DNA of 64,000 bases from Pochonia chlamydosporia 170. Lineage: Eukaryota; Ascomycota; Sordariomycetes; Hypocreales; Clavicipitaceae. Position 1 is the first letter of the stretch. Each line of letters opens with the position of its first letter. A program made the position numbers and the translations under genes. The notes beneath the pieces were generated by a model, which was not told where the DNA came from, ran no database searches, and saw only the letters and a list, made by a program, of their open reading frames with translations. Shown here one piece after another: positions 35,781 to 47,798 of this stretch. The stretch spans positions 4,402,001 through 4,466,000 of the forward strand of contig NC_035793.1 of NCBI RefSeq assembly GCF_001653235.2, in the 5' to 3' direction.

Positions 35781-37308
35781 GTTAAAGGAAGAGGCCATCT
35801 TTAACAGATTATTTTTATGATATGGCACGCATTGGGTAGGAAATGCGAGCGGCATAGTGCTCGACACTAGGAAAGCTAAAGGTGAGCTTGTAAGATACTT
35901 ATGATACCCTGTATATTTGAGAAGAGAATAAAGCAACCTTGGATCTTGAAAGCGGCGAGTTGACGGCAGTACATCGCAATGAGACCTCATCGGTTTGTTG
36001 GATCCATTAACCACGTTCGCCAGCAATGGCATGGGTGGCATGATTGCACTCAGTCATGCCCATCCATGGAGTCACGTTAGGAACACTGTTCTTCGTATGA
36101 ATACACCCTTGTCCGTTTGGGCATCTATGCCGTCCGCTAAGGTCTCAAGCCATCAAGCACGACAGCCTGGATCCCGAAAATACCCAATTCGCTTGACTGT
36201 GCGAAGGTGCAGGCAAAATATTTACCCGACAGGGCCTAGACATCTTCTGCCTATATCTTTTTCTATCTGACAGCGCAACAGAGGTACCAAGCAAAGGTCA
36301 ATAATACTTGTCTTTAATTGTAAGATAAAGGGGAAGTATGTACCCCCTAAGTTTGTAGTAGATTATTGATTGCCTACTACCAAGTCATATCCCAGTTTGC
36401 GACCTCGCCTGTACCTTCGCACATTCAAATGGTATACAACACTCACCATACAATCGTCACCCTTCCCAGACTCAAAGGTAATTGCCAACGGAGCCATGGC
36501 ATGTATTGAATACTTCAACTAGCCATATCAAGCCAGAGCTTCTAACCAAAGTAGTGGGTTGTAATCAGAACCATTTACTCAAACTCAGTAATTTCACAGT
36601 TGCGTGTACGCAGCATGGCATCTCAATCCAGCACAACTAACTCACAAAAGCAACTAAACCACAACCAAGCGAAGAGACAAACAACTCAACGACTACCGAA
36701 TCGCAAACCAACAAAGCCAAAACCTCAAATCCGTGGTCACAGGTCGCACTGCAACCGTTTCAAAACGTCCCGGCACAGGCCATCTCCGCGTTTCAGCTAC
36801 ACAACGGCAGTCACGTTCGCCAAGACATGACGGGAAACGTGCCGGGGAATAAACTTTATATCAGGCAATTCCAAATTGATGTTCCAAATCGGAAGTGCTT
36901 ACGTCTTTGACTGGGCCATTGTACAAGCGTTTCGGCGATTCAAGGGACGAAATATAGTCATGAGAACCTCGATAGGTGAGACAAGAACTTCTTGTGTTAG
37001 GTCTTGTTGACCTTTGACCGCATTCTTGCTTGCTGAAGCGGCGATTAGGATTATTTCTGTGTCCGAATCTCTGGACACGTCGTGCCGATCATGCATGAAT
37101 GTACAGGATGTGATGTGTCAAGATGAAGGTCTTGCAGTTTTGCGGGTGTATACTCTACTATTACCTACCTTGTCAGTATACTGCCCGGGCACGTAACACT
37201 CTCCTATAGCATACTCATAAGTACTTAGAATGACATTCATCCAGCACCAACTCACCAGCCATGCCGACATTTCAAACCGCAATCTCCAACCCACCCAAAC
37301 ACTCACAC
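35781..37308. other. 1.5 kb intergenic between convergent genes
   Basis: No supported gene. Moderately AT-rich; a short Ser/Gln/Thr-rich frame at 36600-36830 looks like low-complexity chance sequence. Confidence 0.5.
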
Positions 37309-38237
37309 CTAGTCCCCCTCAACAATAACCCTCGAACACTCCAACTCCCTCAACATCCCCATCCTCCCCCTAAACCTCTCCAAACTCCCAGGATACATCC
37401 TCGTCTCATCCAAAAACCTCACCACTTCCGCCCCCGGAAACGCCTCCTAGACAAATTAGCCGCCATCTAACCCAAATCAAGGAGCCCACGTACCGCAACC
37501 TGCCCCAATATCCCATCCCACTCCCTCCTCCTAACAAAATACGTCACCGGCTCATCCTCATAATGCGGATCAAGCTCCACAATCTTCACGCCCGGCGCCG
37601 CAATCGTCGGCACAAACACCTCTCCGAAATCCATGTACAGCGTGATTCTCTCCTGCGGAAAGACGCAGCCCTCCAGTGCGGCGTTCACTTCGTCGTGGTT
37701 GCTTTGGCTGGCAAGTCGTAATGGGATTCTTGGTAAGAAGTTGATGTAGTATTGTCGACGGTGCGGTTGTATGCGAGATAAGAGGTGGGAGTTTCCGGTG
37801 CGGGAGAAGTAGTAGGCGAATGTGTCGTTGGACCAGAGGATGGGGGAGGCGGCGTGGAACCATGTTTTGCAGACGAGTGTGCAGCGGCGGAGGACGCCAT
37901 TTTGGGTGTAGCCTGCTTGGGGGAGGTTGTTTGTGTTATATTCAGGAGCTTTTTCTACATCTTCGTCTGTTGGTTGGAGTGGTTGTGGTTCTGGACACGG
38001 ATTGTTGGGGGTGATTGAATCGGTGAACGGGTGGCAGAGTGTGATGCTGCCACGGCGTGTTCTTTCTAGGGATTCCCCGAATGTAGTGCTTCCGCCACAC
38101 ATTTCTTCATATGCGGCATCTTCATCGAATTCCTCCTCGAGGTAGTACGTCTCGGAGATGATGTGTTCGAAGATGTTGGTCAGAATCTCTGGCAGCAGCA
38201 GTGCTCTGTGGGTTGCTGACGTGGCGGGTGTAGCCAT
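37309..38237 (-). CDS. F-box-like protein, function unknown
   Basis: 293 residues in two exons (37494-38237 and 37309-37446; intron GTACGT...TCTAG with a TTTGGGTTAG stop just inside). The N-terminal LLLPEILTNIFEHII is an F-box-like helix. After an acidic and polar insert comes LRRCTLVCKTWFHAASPILW, the second half of a fungal F-box domain, split by about 100 residues. The C-terminal exon adds EAFPGAEVVRFLDETRMYPG. The frame is open to 38264, but the first ATG is at 38237 (ACCATGG). Such proteins usually bind Skp1 and present substrates to SCF ubiquitin ligases; no substrate-binding repeats are seen, so partner and role are unknown. Confidence 0.75.
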
Positions 38238-41200
38238 GGTGCAAAGATTTGCTGTAATCACCAATACTCATCGGATCAAGTGTAATTACATCTACTTATA
38301 AGTTACCGTCTGTGTTGTTCGTTTTGGTGTTGAGTTGTGGCCAAGTTGGTCAAATATCAATGAGAGCTAGTCTTGCTTGGGAAATACCGACCTTCGGCTG
38401 GCGCAGCGACACAAGCCTAAATTTACAACGGTACATTATGGTGAACAAGGCAAGGAAACTGATTGAATCTACAACGACGAGCCTAAGAGGTGACAAGTGT
38501 TGTTGAATAGCATGCTCGTTGACTTGGAAGTGTTCTTGGTCGGTTAATTGATCAGCCAATCACGACACACTCTCCATCAGCGGTCTTCGCCCACCAGCGC
38601 TGGATTGACTCACCTCACCCATCGCTGAGCCGCATTGAATTAGAAAGATCTCAGCAGAATCAACTGTCGTTCGCAACGGAAAGATGGACCCGTCAACTGG
38701 AGAATGGCCAGGGTTTCAAATGGCCGCCGTTTCAAAGCACAAACCCACTACTGCTCATCACAAGCGTCGTTTCAAGCGACCCGGGTGGATCATTTATTGG
38801 AGCCATGGGCATGAAGAATCATGAGTGTTGAGGTCGATTTGCCAACGCATCACGATCCTTCGTTGTCCTTTCTCCTTCATTCGGTGCACCACTAAGAAGG
38901 CATTTTGCAAAGTGAGCAATATGTTCAACTTTGTCGGAGTCTGTTGGTATCCATCAGTCAAACGACGCCAAATTTCACCAGCCCTCGAATGGATCGGTGG
39001 CAAACTTGGATCGTTATGAAGAGGAATGCTACAGAGTAGCCCTTCTCTACATCGTGACGGTGGACGCCTAGCCTGAAAACTTCTCGTTGTTTCAAGGCAC
39101 TCCGGATCATCTGACCTGATCGTCGGCCATGGCCAAACTCCGAGGCGCGAACTGCCATATCCTCAAACAGCGCGCCAAACGGTTCAACAGACGTTGGAGC
39201 CTTATCTATTGTCTAGCCGCTTTGATCTTCTATCATGGTGTCTGAGGAGTTTGGAGCTCAAACAATAACGGCTCAACTTTTGGTTCTGGTGCAACCTTGA
39301 TAGCGGTGTAGTGGGAGGTGGCTAAGACCATCCAGCGCGGCTGAGAGACCAGCACAAGACTGTTTTTGGGGTCTGCATTTAAACCGTCAAACATATCACG
39401 GTTTTGTTCATTTTGTTCTATCAGTTGGCCGATTGACCGTATACCGCCACTTATCCTGACGGCTCGCCCGCATCTTGCAGGAAAAAGGCTGATCAGGAGT
39501 ACAAAATCACCGCATACGGATTCGGATCCATTTTGAACCAAGCCTTGCAGAGATCAGATGTATATTGTGTAACCACAAGAGATGGTGGGCAGAAGAAAAG
39601 CCGCCAGGAACCAGACAGCCCAGCCATGCCATCTCGTAGGACGGATCCACCCTCATGCTGCTGAAACACCTTGGTGGTGGGCTTGCGGCGCCAGGCTGAA
39701 CGACTGAAATGCCTGTGGTCTGCTTCCCCTGGACCCGGGGCAGGGATCATGGCCGGCATCAACGGAAGGCGGGGAGCCTATCACAAGCCATGGCTATCTG
39801 CTTTTTGCTCATTGCGGCCGTTGTATCTCAGACTCGGCGAGCACTGGCCATGTGGTTAATATTCTAGGGCTCGAAAATATCTGTGTGACTTGGAAAAAAA
39901 AAAAAAGGTTGGTCAGTTGTGTCTTTTGAGATCTGTGATGCAGTACGGAGGACTCGGCAGATTGGTTCAAAGTTGAGAATCGCTAAAATCGTGTGGTACG
40001 TGGTACTCACTCTCTATTATTGGCGTCTGGTTTATTATTATAGTTGGTGCGCGCGTGACAATAGAAAGGATTGCATGCCGCAGCTGGACTTTGTGTTGCG
40101 AGCTAAGACCCGGGGGTCAGTCAGCCATTTGCCTTTTTGCACAAACGAGTTGGCGTCTCAGGGCAAAAAAAAGCAGATCATGATTGTCACAAATCTTCCC
40201 CCGATGATCTTTGTGTTTGCCCCGTCAGGTGGATTTGACGCCAGGAGAAATATTCATAGAGTACTCCGCAGATGTCAGGATGTCCTGAGTTCGCGGAGGA
40301 TTCGTGCAAGATGGACGGGCCGGCAAATGGCAGCGAGATGCAGGGGAAGGGAAGCCATGCATGAGAGAACCAGCCAATTTGTCGTCTGGAGCAAGGCACG
40401 GCTTCACCCACATTCCATTCAAAGGCGTGGGCTGCCTGCCAGTACCAACAATGCGGAGGACAATCCTGTTGTTCGCCCTCCATTCCAGGGGATGGCCGCT
40501 AGTTCGGTTGGTTGTTGGTACCAAGCAGCATTTGAGGTTTTGGCGCGACACGGACGTGGTGCGATCCGAACGAGGCAGACGTGGCTTTCATCAATAGTGT
40601 ATCAAAGACGAGGACGAGTTGACGATGCAATGACGTCTCATCTCGTCTTTCGGCATGAATGCCAGAAAAGTAATTTTTTCGTGCTTTTTTGGGTATCAGA
40701 GTGATGGCGAATGACCCAAAAGGACTGGTCAGGATGGCATGGTTGGCCCCTTTGTGCAGAAAGCCCCCTTCGCCCCTTTTGCTTGGCTGCATCACAGAGT
40801 CGTGCTGGGGACATTTCCTCACGACTCTGGTCGGAGTAATCAGTGATTTGTGTTGCAGCGAGATGCGGACAGCTATCGAGTTCGAGCTAGCCAAAAGAGT
40901 TTGCGTCCATGTCTGGTGGCTGTTGTGCTGTCTCCCTGTTGCCAACCACCACGACGTCGAGGAACAGACATGGAGAAGATGGCAGAGATGGGTGGCCAGG
41001 GTCAGGAGGAGGAGCAGGATCAAGACCAGGATAGCACAGCCAACTTGAACCCATGCATATCCATGCAATCCATGCCATGCCACGCCATGGCACCCGCATC
41101 CGTGTCCATTCAATTCAATCAACCAGGCCTTGCTAAAGAATTTCATCTTGGCTGGCCAAGTGAGACTCGGAGCATCCTAGCCTTTCGTCTCGCGTATATC

Positions 41201-42690
41201 CGGAGCATCATCAATCGGTGTCTCTCTTCCAGCTTCCGCGTCAGTCAATCGATCTCGCCAACTCCTCTGTGCTCTGGAACATGATGAATCTAGTCTGGTG
41301 CACCGCCACTTGACTATCGCCCCTGACGTGCGTGTCTTCAAGTTCGCGTTTGTGTGCAACAAATGCACCAACGGTGATGTCAAGCCAACTACTCCGTACT
41401 CCGTACTCCATCACATTCTCTTTTGGCACGCACATTTCTTGCCTTGCCTTGCCTTGCCCTGCCTCCTCGTGCCGCTTGGCCTCGTGTCTCGTCTTGTCTT
41501 TTCGTCCACAACCAGACCTCCCACCCCGGTTTTCTCCATCCTTTAACAATTGTGTTACCGCCGCTTTCTCTCCCACATCGCACCGTTTTGGCGTCTTCCT
41601 TTTTACTTTCCCTTCTCATTCTTCCTCCAAGGCTTTGCTCTCTTGTCCCTCCCGCCGTTCGTCCTGCTTCAGCAATTCTCCCATCCGTCCTCAATAATTT
41701 ACGATAATCCCGACTCGGCTTCATCGCTTGTAATCCAACCTTATCCCTGCCATCAACGTCCAACCATCTCCACCGTCATCCTGTGGCGCGAATTAGGCCT
41801 TGTCAGCCCAGCAAGGAACCCACTCAAACACCTTGAGCAGCAATCTCTTGCTCTGCCACGGTCAATGCCCAGTGCAGCGAGCCATCGGGCTGTGTGCTAA
41901 ATTTATTCGCCCAAGCAAAATCAGACCAGACAAGGCCATCCACCACTCGACCGCCCAAGGCCGAAGCAGTCAAGTCCGTGAGCTGTGCTTGCTGACGCCT
42001 GGCACCAAAAAGCCGACCACTCGCTCCACGTATTGGCAATACAGCCACCCACTCATCACTCGCCCTGTCATAGTTTGTTGCTGTCTGACGCCAACCAGCA
42101 CAAGACAGACGCACACAAGCACCGGCCACACACAGCCAGACTCCCACGGACAAAGCAGCAGGAGACGCCCTCACTCACCCCAAACCAAACCTAGCCGCGG
42201 AGCCACTCACTCCTTGTCTCACTCTCTCGCCATCCAGAGTTTTCCTTTCTTCCTTCTTCCGCTCCATCCAGCCCGCCGCCTGATCGACCATCGACGGTTC
42301 TTGACGACCCGACCCTTCGCTCCAACGGCTGCGAATCGCCAATTTTAATTAACTAGAGCCTCTCGCTGCTCCGTCGCTCATTTATCCACGACTCCCTCAA
42401 ACTATTTCGATTCGATTGCGGCTGTGCCGGACCGATCCCATCAGGCCACACGCTGAAATCGGCCTTTGTTTCTTCTCCTTCAATCCACGCAAGCTTTCCT
42501 GTCATCTCGTCCCTGCGCGCGCGCTCACTGCTGCCAGACAGCGCTCTGTATTCGGCTGCGTGATACGATTCGGCTTCATCTTGTCTCAATTTTCGAGTTT
42601 TAATAGCCGCCCTACTCTACCGTCCGGTTTACTTCCTCGCTGTCCCTCATGCCAGGCTACAATTCGCAGTATTCCCCGTCACTAGTGAAA
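38238..42690. other. 4.4 kb intergenic region including long SHO1 leader
   Basis: No supported gene. Features: a 13-bp A run (39894-39906); a CATGC-rich zone (about 41050-41095); a TACTCCG heptamer repeat (41390-41409); TTGCC repeats (about 41438-41463). From about 41430 to 42690 the plus strand is strongly pyrimidine-rich (CTTTCCC, CTTCCTTC runs), as in the 5' leader of a well-expressed fungal gene. Frames such as 40499-41146 (-) arise from the simple repeats. Confidence 0.5.
41390..41463 (+). repeat. short tandem repeats: TACTCCG heptamers and TTGCC pentamers
   Basis: TACTCCG TACTCCG TACTCC at 41390-41409, then after a short spacer about four copies of CCTTG/TTGCC (41438-41463). They lie at the upstream edge of the pyrimidine-rich SHO1 leader. 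Confidence 0.85.
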
Positions 42691-43713
42691 ATGGAACACT
42701 CACGACAATACGGCGGCCGAAAGCGAATGTCATTGGGCAACATTCTCGGTGACCCTTTTGCGCTGGCTACCATTTCCATTTCTCTTGTTGGTCCTCCCTT
42801 TTCCGCCCATTGGCTCAGCACATGTTTCGGCACTGTTAGAGCTGGTGTGGAATTGCTCTCTCCATTTCGCTAACCAACGTGTACATAGCTTGCTTGGTTT
42901 ATTACCTTTATCTCCTGCGTCATTGCACAAGTCCAGGCCAATCAAAAGAAGGGACTTCCCGCCTCTGACAACCCCGACGGCAACTTTCCGCCATTCGCTT
43001 GGTGGGCAGTCGTGTACAGCTTGTTTCTCATCATCGGCGTCTTCGTCGTCGTCGCTAGCGATGCTATCCAGACCTACCACGTTGCCGTTACCGGCTATCT
43101 CGCTGGAGGAATGGTCCTGGTGACCTCTGGGGTTAACTCGCTAGTGTATTCCAAGAATGGTGCCAGGGAGGCCGCGGCTGCTGGTTTCATTCTTTTGTCC
43201 ATGGTGGTGATTGTCTGGATCTTCTACTTTGGTTCAACACCATCCTCAACACCCCGAGCGTTCTTGGATTCATTTGCCCTTACGAAGGACTCTTCCGCAG
43301 TGCACAGCCAAGCAATGAATGGATATGGTGGTACTGGCCGACCCGAAACGTCCAACTCGGTCCAACCACCGCAAATGTACACATCCGCCCAACTCAACGG
43401 TTTCGAGAACCCTTCGCCTGTGGGCGGTGCTTCTCAGGCTCCACCAGCCCCCAGCATGCCTTCATACGGCAACAACACATTGCAACCGAACAGCAAGCCC
43501 AACGACGAAGAGGTGCTGCCCCCCACCGAGTATCCTTATCAGGCCAAAGCCATCTACAGCTACGAGGCCAACCCTTCAGATGCAAACGAGATTTCCTTCA
43601 ACAAGCACGAAATCCTGGATGTATCGGACGTCAGTGGACGCTGGTGGCAAGCAAGGAGACGAGGCACTGGCGAAACCGGCATCGCTCCCAGCAACTACCT
43701 CATACTGTTATGA
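42691..43713 (+). CDS. SHO1: high-osmolarity signalling membrane protein Sho1
   Basis: 306-residue osmosensor and adaptor of the HOG and cell-wall MAP kinase pathways. Exons 42691-42786 and 42889-43713; the intron has a weaker GTTGGT donor and GCTAAC...ACATAG end. The N-terminus [20 protein letters not shown] is typical of filamentous ascomycete Sho1. Four membrane helices follow: one begins at [20 protein letters not shown], then [39 protein letters not shown] and [21 protein letters not shown] Pro/Ser/Asn-rich linker leads to a C-terminal SH3 domain (about 245-306) with ALYSY-like [27 protein letters not shown] and GIAPSNYL, which in yeast binds a proline motif of the kinase Pbs2. An in-frame ATG at 42649 would add 14 residues. 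Confidence 0.96.
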
Positions 43714-44961
43714 GCTAACGACGAGAAAAACGTACACATACATTAAATCTTCCAGCACAGCGAGCATGATGAAGAATGGCCATGATCCGGGACGCAGAGC
43801 ACCAAACAAAAACACCCTTATATATCCTATCGTTGGGCTCAGACCCTGACTACTCAGCGGATTAGTTGCCAAACCTTGGCTGCGGCTTCACTGTTCGCTC
43901 AAGGACCGCCCCGAAGCGATGACTTCCGGACCATCTCATCTCTCATGCTTGATTTTACTTTCCCGCTCTTCGAATTTGTCGTTTCTGTCTCTTCTACAAA
44001 CCCCTTCCTTGACTTCTTTTTATATTTTTCGCAAACGCACTCGGGTTACTGGGACATGTATTGGATGGAGTACATTTGGACGATGATCCCCACATTGGCG
44101 CTGGCAGAAAAGCACCTCTGCCACATTAGCCTTGGTTTTTCTTGATTTTTCTACTTTTTACTTTTTCTATCATCTTGTTTATTTTTCCAACATTGTTGTA
44201 GCTCTCGAACACGGGATGGGGAAGCCACTGTTATGAAATGACCTACGGGTCTAGTAGTGGTCTGGCATGGAGGCATGGATTCGTCAGCATCCCGAATGAC
44301 ATTAAGGCCCGAGACTGGGAACATGCAAAGAGGAGGTTGTGCGACACGTGTATATTGAGGTCGCGTGTGATTTGGTGTATTGAGCCTTGAGGTGATGGGT
44401 ACCAGTCCATAGTCAATAAAGGTGAAAAGTCAATTCATATGGGTGTAATGTGAGGTGCAACTTGAACTCGGAGTGTTTCCTAAGTCTCATCATACGCTCA
44501 GATCTTGATTGTATTTACCCACAAGCTCTGCGATGTATTGATTTCTCATCTCACAACCCCAAGTAAGTAAGCAAGCCTCAACTTGACCCCCTCAACCGAC
44601 AACCTTCCTTGGATTCGCATACACTACGAACACCAACATTAGCTCAGTTCCAGTGGAGACATAACTCAACCCCATCTCGTACAGTCCATCCCTTCCCTGC
44701 CGCCACTCACAACGACAATCCTCTCATCAAAAGCGCGGGGATAGTGGAGATGTAACCAACGACACAATCGTCATGGATGTTCGAGGGGAACTACGGAACT
44801 ACCCAATACCAATTCATACCGTCTAAACCAGAACCTCGGCTCGGGAAATAAGCATCTAGATCAATGTAGATCAGCGTCCATCCCCAGAATCACCTAAACA
44901 CCAAAATCACATAAAAGCCATCACCCACCCAAACCAAGTACACCAACACATCACCATCAAA
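43714..44961. other. intergenic: SHO1 3' region and promoter of the lipase-like gene
   Basis: No supported gene; an 89-codon frame at 43876-44145 has no features. The last 100 bp before 44962 are C/A-rich. Confidence 0.5.
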
Positions 44962-46341
44962 ATGCTCCTCTCTCTGCTCCTCCTCCCCGTAACCACGGCC
45001 CTCCAAGCCGCCAACTTCAACATCTCAACCCCCCTCGCCGAAGCCCACGCCTGCACAGCCCCCTGCCAGCGCCGTCTAAACAACACCATCCCCGCGGACA
45101 TATCCCTCGTAGGCCTCAACCTCAACCCCTTCTACACCACCGCCGCCAACTTCTCCTCCTCCCTACCCCCAGGCCAGATCCTCAAACTCCAGCCCGTGGA
45201 CCCTTCAACACTGACTATCGACGGCGGCGCAACCATCTTCCGCATCCAGTACACATCTCTCGACTTTGACAACTCCACCGTCCCGGTGACAGGCTTCATT
45301 GCCTTTCCCTACACGCCGCATTTCTCTCCTCAAACTTCCCCTCACAAACCAAAATACAGACTCGCGGCGTTTGCCCACGGCACAATTGGCATATTCCCCG
45401 GGTGCGCGCCGTCCAACGGTCCCGCCCTCTACGACTATTCTACATGGCAGCCCGTCCTGGAGCGCGGCTATGCCGTCGTGGCAACAGACTACGCCGGCCT
45501 AGGGAACAACTACACCACACACAAGTATCTCAGCTTCCCAGCCCACGTACACGACATATACTACGCCGTGGAAGCAGCACGCTCCCTCTTCCCCACGTCC
45601 TTCACCAAAGAATGGATCTCGTTCGGCCACTCCCAAGGCGGAGGAGCAGTCTGGAAACTCGCAGAGAGCAAACACGCCCACAAACACTCAAACTACCTAG
45701 GCAGCGTGGCCATCGCCCCCGCCACATTCTTCATCCACCAGCTCCTCGACTCCCTCAACTCAACTTCCGAAAAAGGCGTCGGCGCCGGCTTCCTACCATA
45801 CTTGCCCATCGCAGCGCAGCGCGTCATCCCCACGTACAAAGAGGAGATTCTATCGCCCGTGCTACGAAACAGGACACAGCTAGCCATCAAGGCGCAGTTA
45901 TGTCTGAATACGGTGCTCGGACTGAGTCTGGACCTCAACGCCAGTGAGATTGTGTCCGTGGCCGGCGCAAAGAGAGATATACCCACGCTGTTGAGGTGGG
46001 AGGGGATGGTTGCGCCTGCGCAGGGGGTAAAGACTTCCGCGCCGGTTTTTGTAGTCCAGGGCCAGAATGATACGGCTGTGTCGTGGAGGACGACGGTTCA
46101 GGCGTGGGAAAGGTCGTGTGGTGTGGGTAATGAGGTGCATTTGAGGTTGTTTCCTACGCAGGGACATCGGCCGAGTTTGACGGCTGGGGCGGCGGAGTGG
46201 CTTGGCTGGATGGATTATCGGTTTGAGAGGAGAGGAGAGACGGAGGGGGATGGGAGGTGTAGCAAGGTTGTGAGGGCGCCGTTTAATATTGAGTATGTTA
46301 GGGCTCCTACGGATTTGGACTTGAAGCCGTTTCTGCGGTAG
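44962..46341 (+). CDS. secreted lipase-like alpha/beta-hydrolase
   Basis: Intronless 459-residue secreted hydrolase. A signal peptide (MLLSLLLLPVTTALQA) is followed by the N-terminal cap typical of fungal secretory lipase-like proteins (PFYTTAANFSSSLPPGQILK) and the strand pair VTGFIAFPYTP / LAAFAHGTIG. The catalytic triad is visible: Ser224 in FGHSQGGG, Asp370 in VVQGQNDTAVSW and His402 in FPTQGHRPS. AVVATDYAGLGNNYTTHKYL, just before the Ser, is a conserved family block. Several N-glycosylation sequons (NIS, NNT, NFS, NST) fit secretion. Likely acts on esters or acylglycerols outside the cell; the exact substrate is unknown. The last four codons (KPFLR) end without a retention signal. Confidence 0.88.
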   Translation: MLLSLLLLPVTTALQAANFNISTPLAEAHACTAPCQRRLNNTIPADISLVGLNLNPFYTTAANFSSSLPPGQILKLQPVDPSTLTIDGGATIFRIQYTSLDFDNSTVPVTGFIAFPYTPHFSPQTSPHKPKYRLAAFAHGTIGIFPGCAPSNGPALYDYSTWQPVLERGYAVVATDYAGLGNNYTTHKYLSFPAHVHDIYYAVEAARSLFPTSFTKEWISFGHSQGGGAVWKLAESKHAHKHSNYLGSVAIAPATFFIHQLLDSLNSTSEKGVGAGFLPYLPIAAQRVIPTYKEEILSPVLRNRTQLAIKAQLCLNTVLGLSLDLNASEIVSVAGAKRDIPTLLRWEGMVAPAQGVKTSAPVFVVQGQNDTAVSWRTTVQAWERSCGVGNEVHLRLFPTQGHRPSLTAGAAEWLGWMDYRFERRGETEGDGRCSKVVRAPFNIEYVRAPTDLDLKPFLR

Positions 46342-47230
46342 CGGATGAGGTGTAGGATTGGAAGAAATATTGTGAAGGAGGCGGGAAATTGGTGGTGAGA
46401 TGATGATTTATGAATGTGATATTGGCTGTACAAGGTCATCTGTGCGGAAGAGATGAAATGATAATAATCATGATCTATCTATGTGAACCTTGCTATATGG
46501 GTGACATCTAATTCAGGTATCCGAGGCGGCTGGTGATAATAACGCAGTCTTGCCTTATCCGCATGAAAATATCTCTCTCCGCTCAGATTGGTGGTAGATA
46601 GCCAGCTTTAATTCTTCATCTCAAGATACAGACACCTCAGTTCTACCGGGTCCCAGCCTCCAATACCGGTGGCAGTCGCCAAGCTCGTTTGGCTCGCGGC
46701 CAAGTCACATCCGAGTCACTGCTCGGTGGTGAAGTCAAGATGAAATCACATCTCACATTGCATCAGGTCAAGAGTCGGCATACATCCGGAAGACCCGGCC
46801 AACTGCTATACCCGACAGATTGACCCGCATCTTCGGTGCTGCATGAAAGTGAGACCTCAGCATGACGAATCCTCTTAGTCGAGGAGCTGAACATTGTGGG
46901 TGATTGTGCCTCTAGCCGTGCTGGCGGCAGTGGCCGGCTATCAACATACCAGTCATGTTGCCTCCGCTGCGTTGGGCTGAACTGCACAGCGCTAAGCAGA
47001 CTGCCGCCTCGACTTCCCATTGCGGCTTTGCCTTCATTTGTGATGTCTCATTCGGCTCAGTTCAAGACAATTTCGAACAGCTCCCTGACAAGTGGCAGGC
47101 TAGTTCGCCACACCAATGAGCTATAGGGGCACCTGCACATGGCCACTCGCCAGGCTGGCATGATTATCGTCCCATCGTCGGCCATCACAAAGAAGTAGGC
47201 TAGACTACTAGTCATCGTAACTACTGGCCA
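46342..47230. other. intergenic between convergent genes
   Basis: About 0.9 kb with no supported gene. Confidence 0.5.
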
Positions 47231-47798
47231 TTATGTGTCAAGTCGCTTCCGCAATTCCCGTTCTTTTTGTAGAACCTCAAGTTCTAGCCGTTCCACTCCA
47301 TAGCGGAGCGCTTCTTTGCGTTGGCGAACAATGCGTGCTCTTAGCTTGTCTTCCCCGGTCAATTTGCGACCCTTGGCCGCCGTCTTTTTATCGCCGTCTT
47401 CGGGTCGGGAAAGACGGCCCTGTTGAAGTTCTGCTCGAGCCTTGAGAGTTTCAATTCGTCGTTCTTGTCGTTCAATTTGTGCGTCAGCTCGAGAAAGTAA
47501 GAGTGCAATGTACGGTCCGATCTCGTCTCGGAGTGAGGCTTCAGCAGTAGCAAGCGTTGTTTGTGGAATAAGTTCGTAGTGCTATTGGGTTTGCATCGTC
47601 AGGATTGCAGCCAAGAACAAGCTTTCAATGTGTTGCACATACTCTGACAGTCTTCAAAACCTTGATGAGTCGTGGAAAGTCGGATACACCGCCATCCAGC
47701 GTCTCTACCGACGATTCAAGAAACCTGAGGGAGCTGCGCAACGATGAGACGCAGTCGGCATATGATGCCGGACCGGGGGCGGAGGCCGTCGTGGCCAT
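47231..47798 (-). CDS. SPC19: DASH/Dam1 complex subunit Spc19
   Basis: 168-residue subunit of the ten-protein DASH ring that couples kinetochores to microtubule plus ends. Exons 47643-47798 and 47231-47581, joined by a GTATGT...AATAG intron. The family signature is at the N-terminus: DCVSSLRSSLRFLESSVETL followed by DGGVSDFPRLIKVLKTVR, then across the junction HYELIPQTTLATAEASLRDEI. The rest is a charged coiled coil (QIERQERRIETLKARAELQQ). The ATG at 47798 (MATTASAPGP) directly precedes the conserved block; the frame stays open upstream (to 48065), but that part is not family-like. The protein is about the size of yeast Spc19 (165 residues). Only the C-terminal linker (GDKKTAAKGRKLTGED) looks variable. 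Confidence 0.93.

Noticed and set aside
40499..41146. 215-codon minus-strand frame with a hydrophobic run
   Set aside because: The hydrophobic part is generated by the CATGC/CTCCTG simple repeats upstream of SHO1; the rest is featureless.
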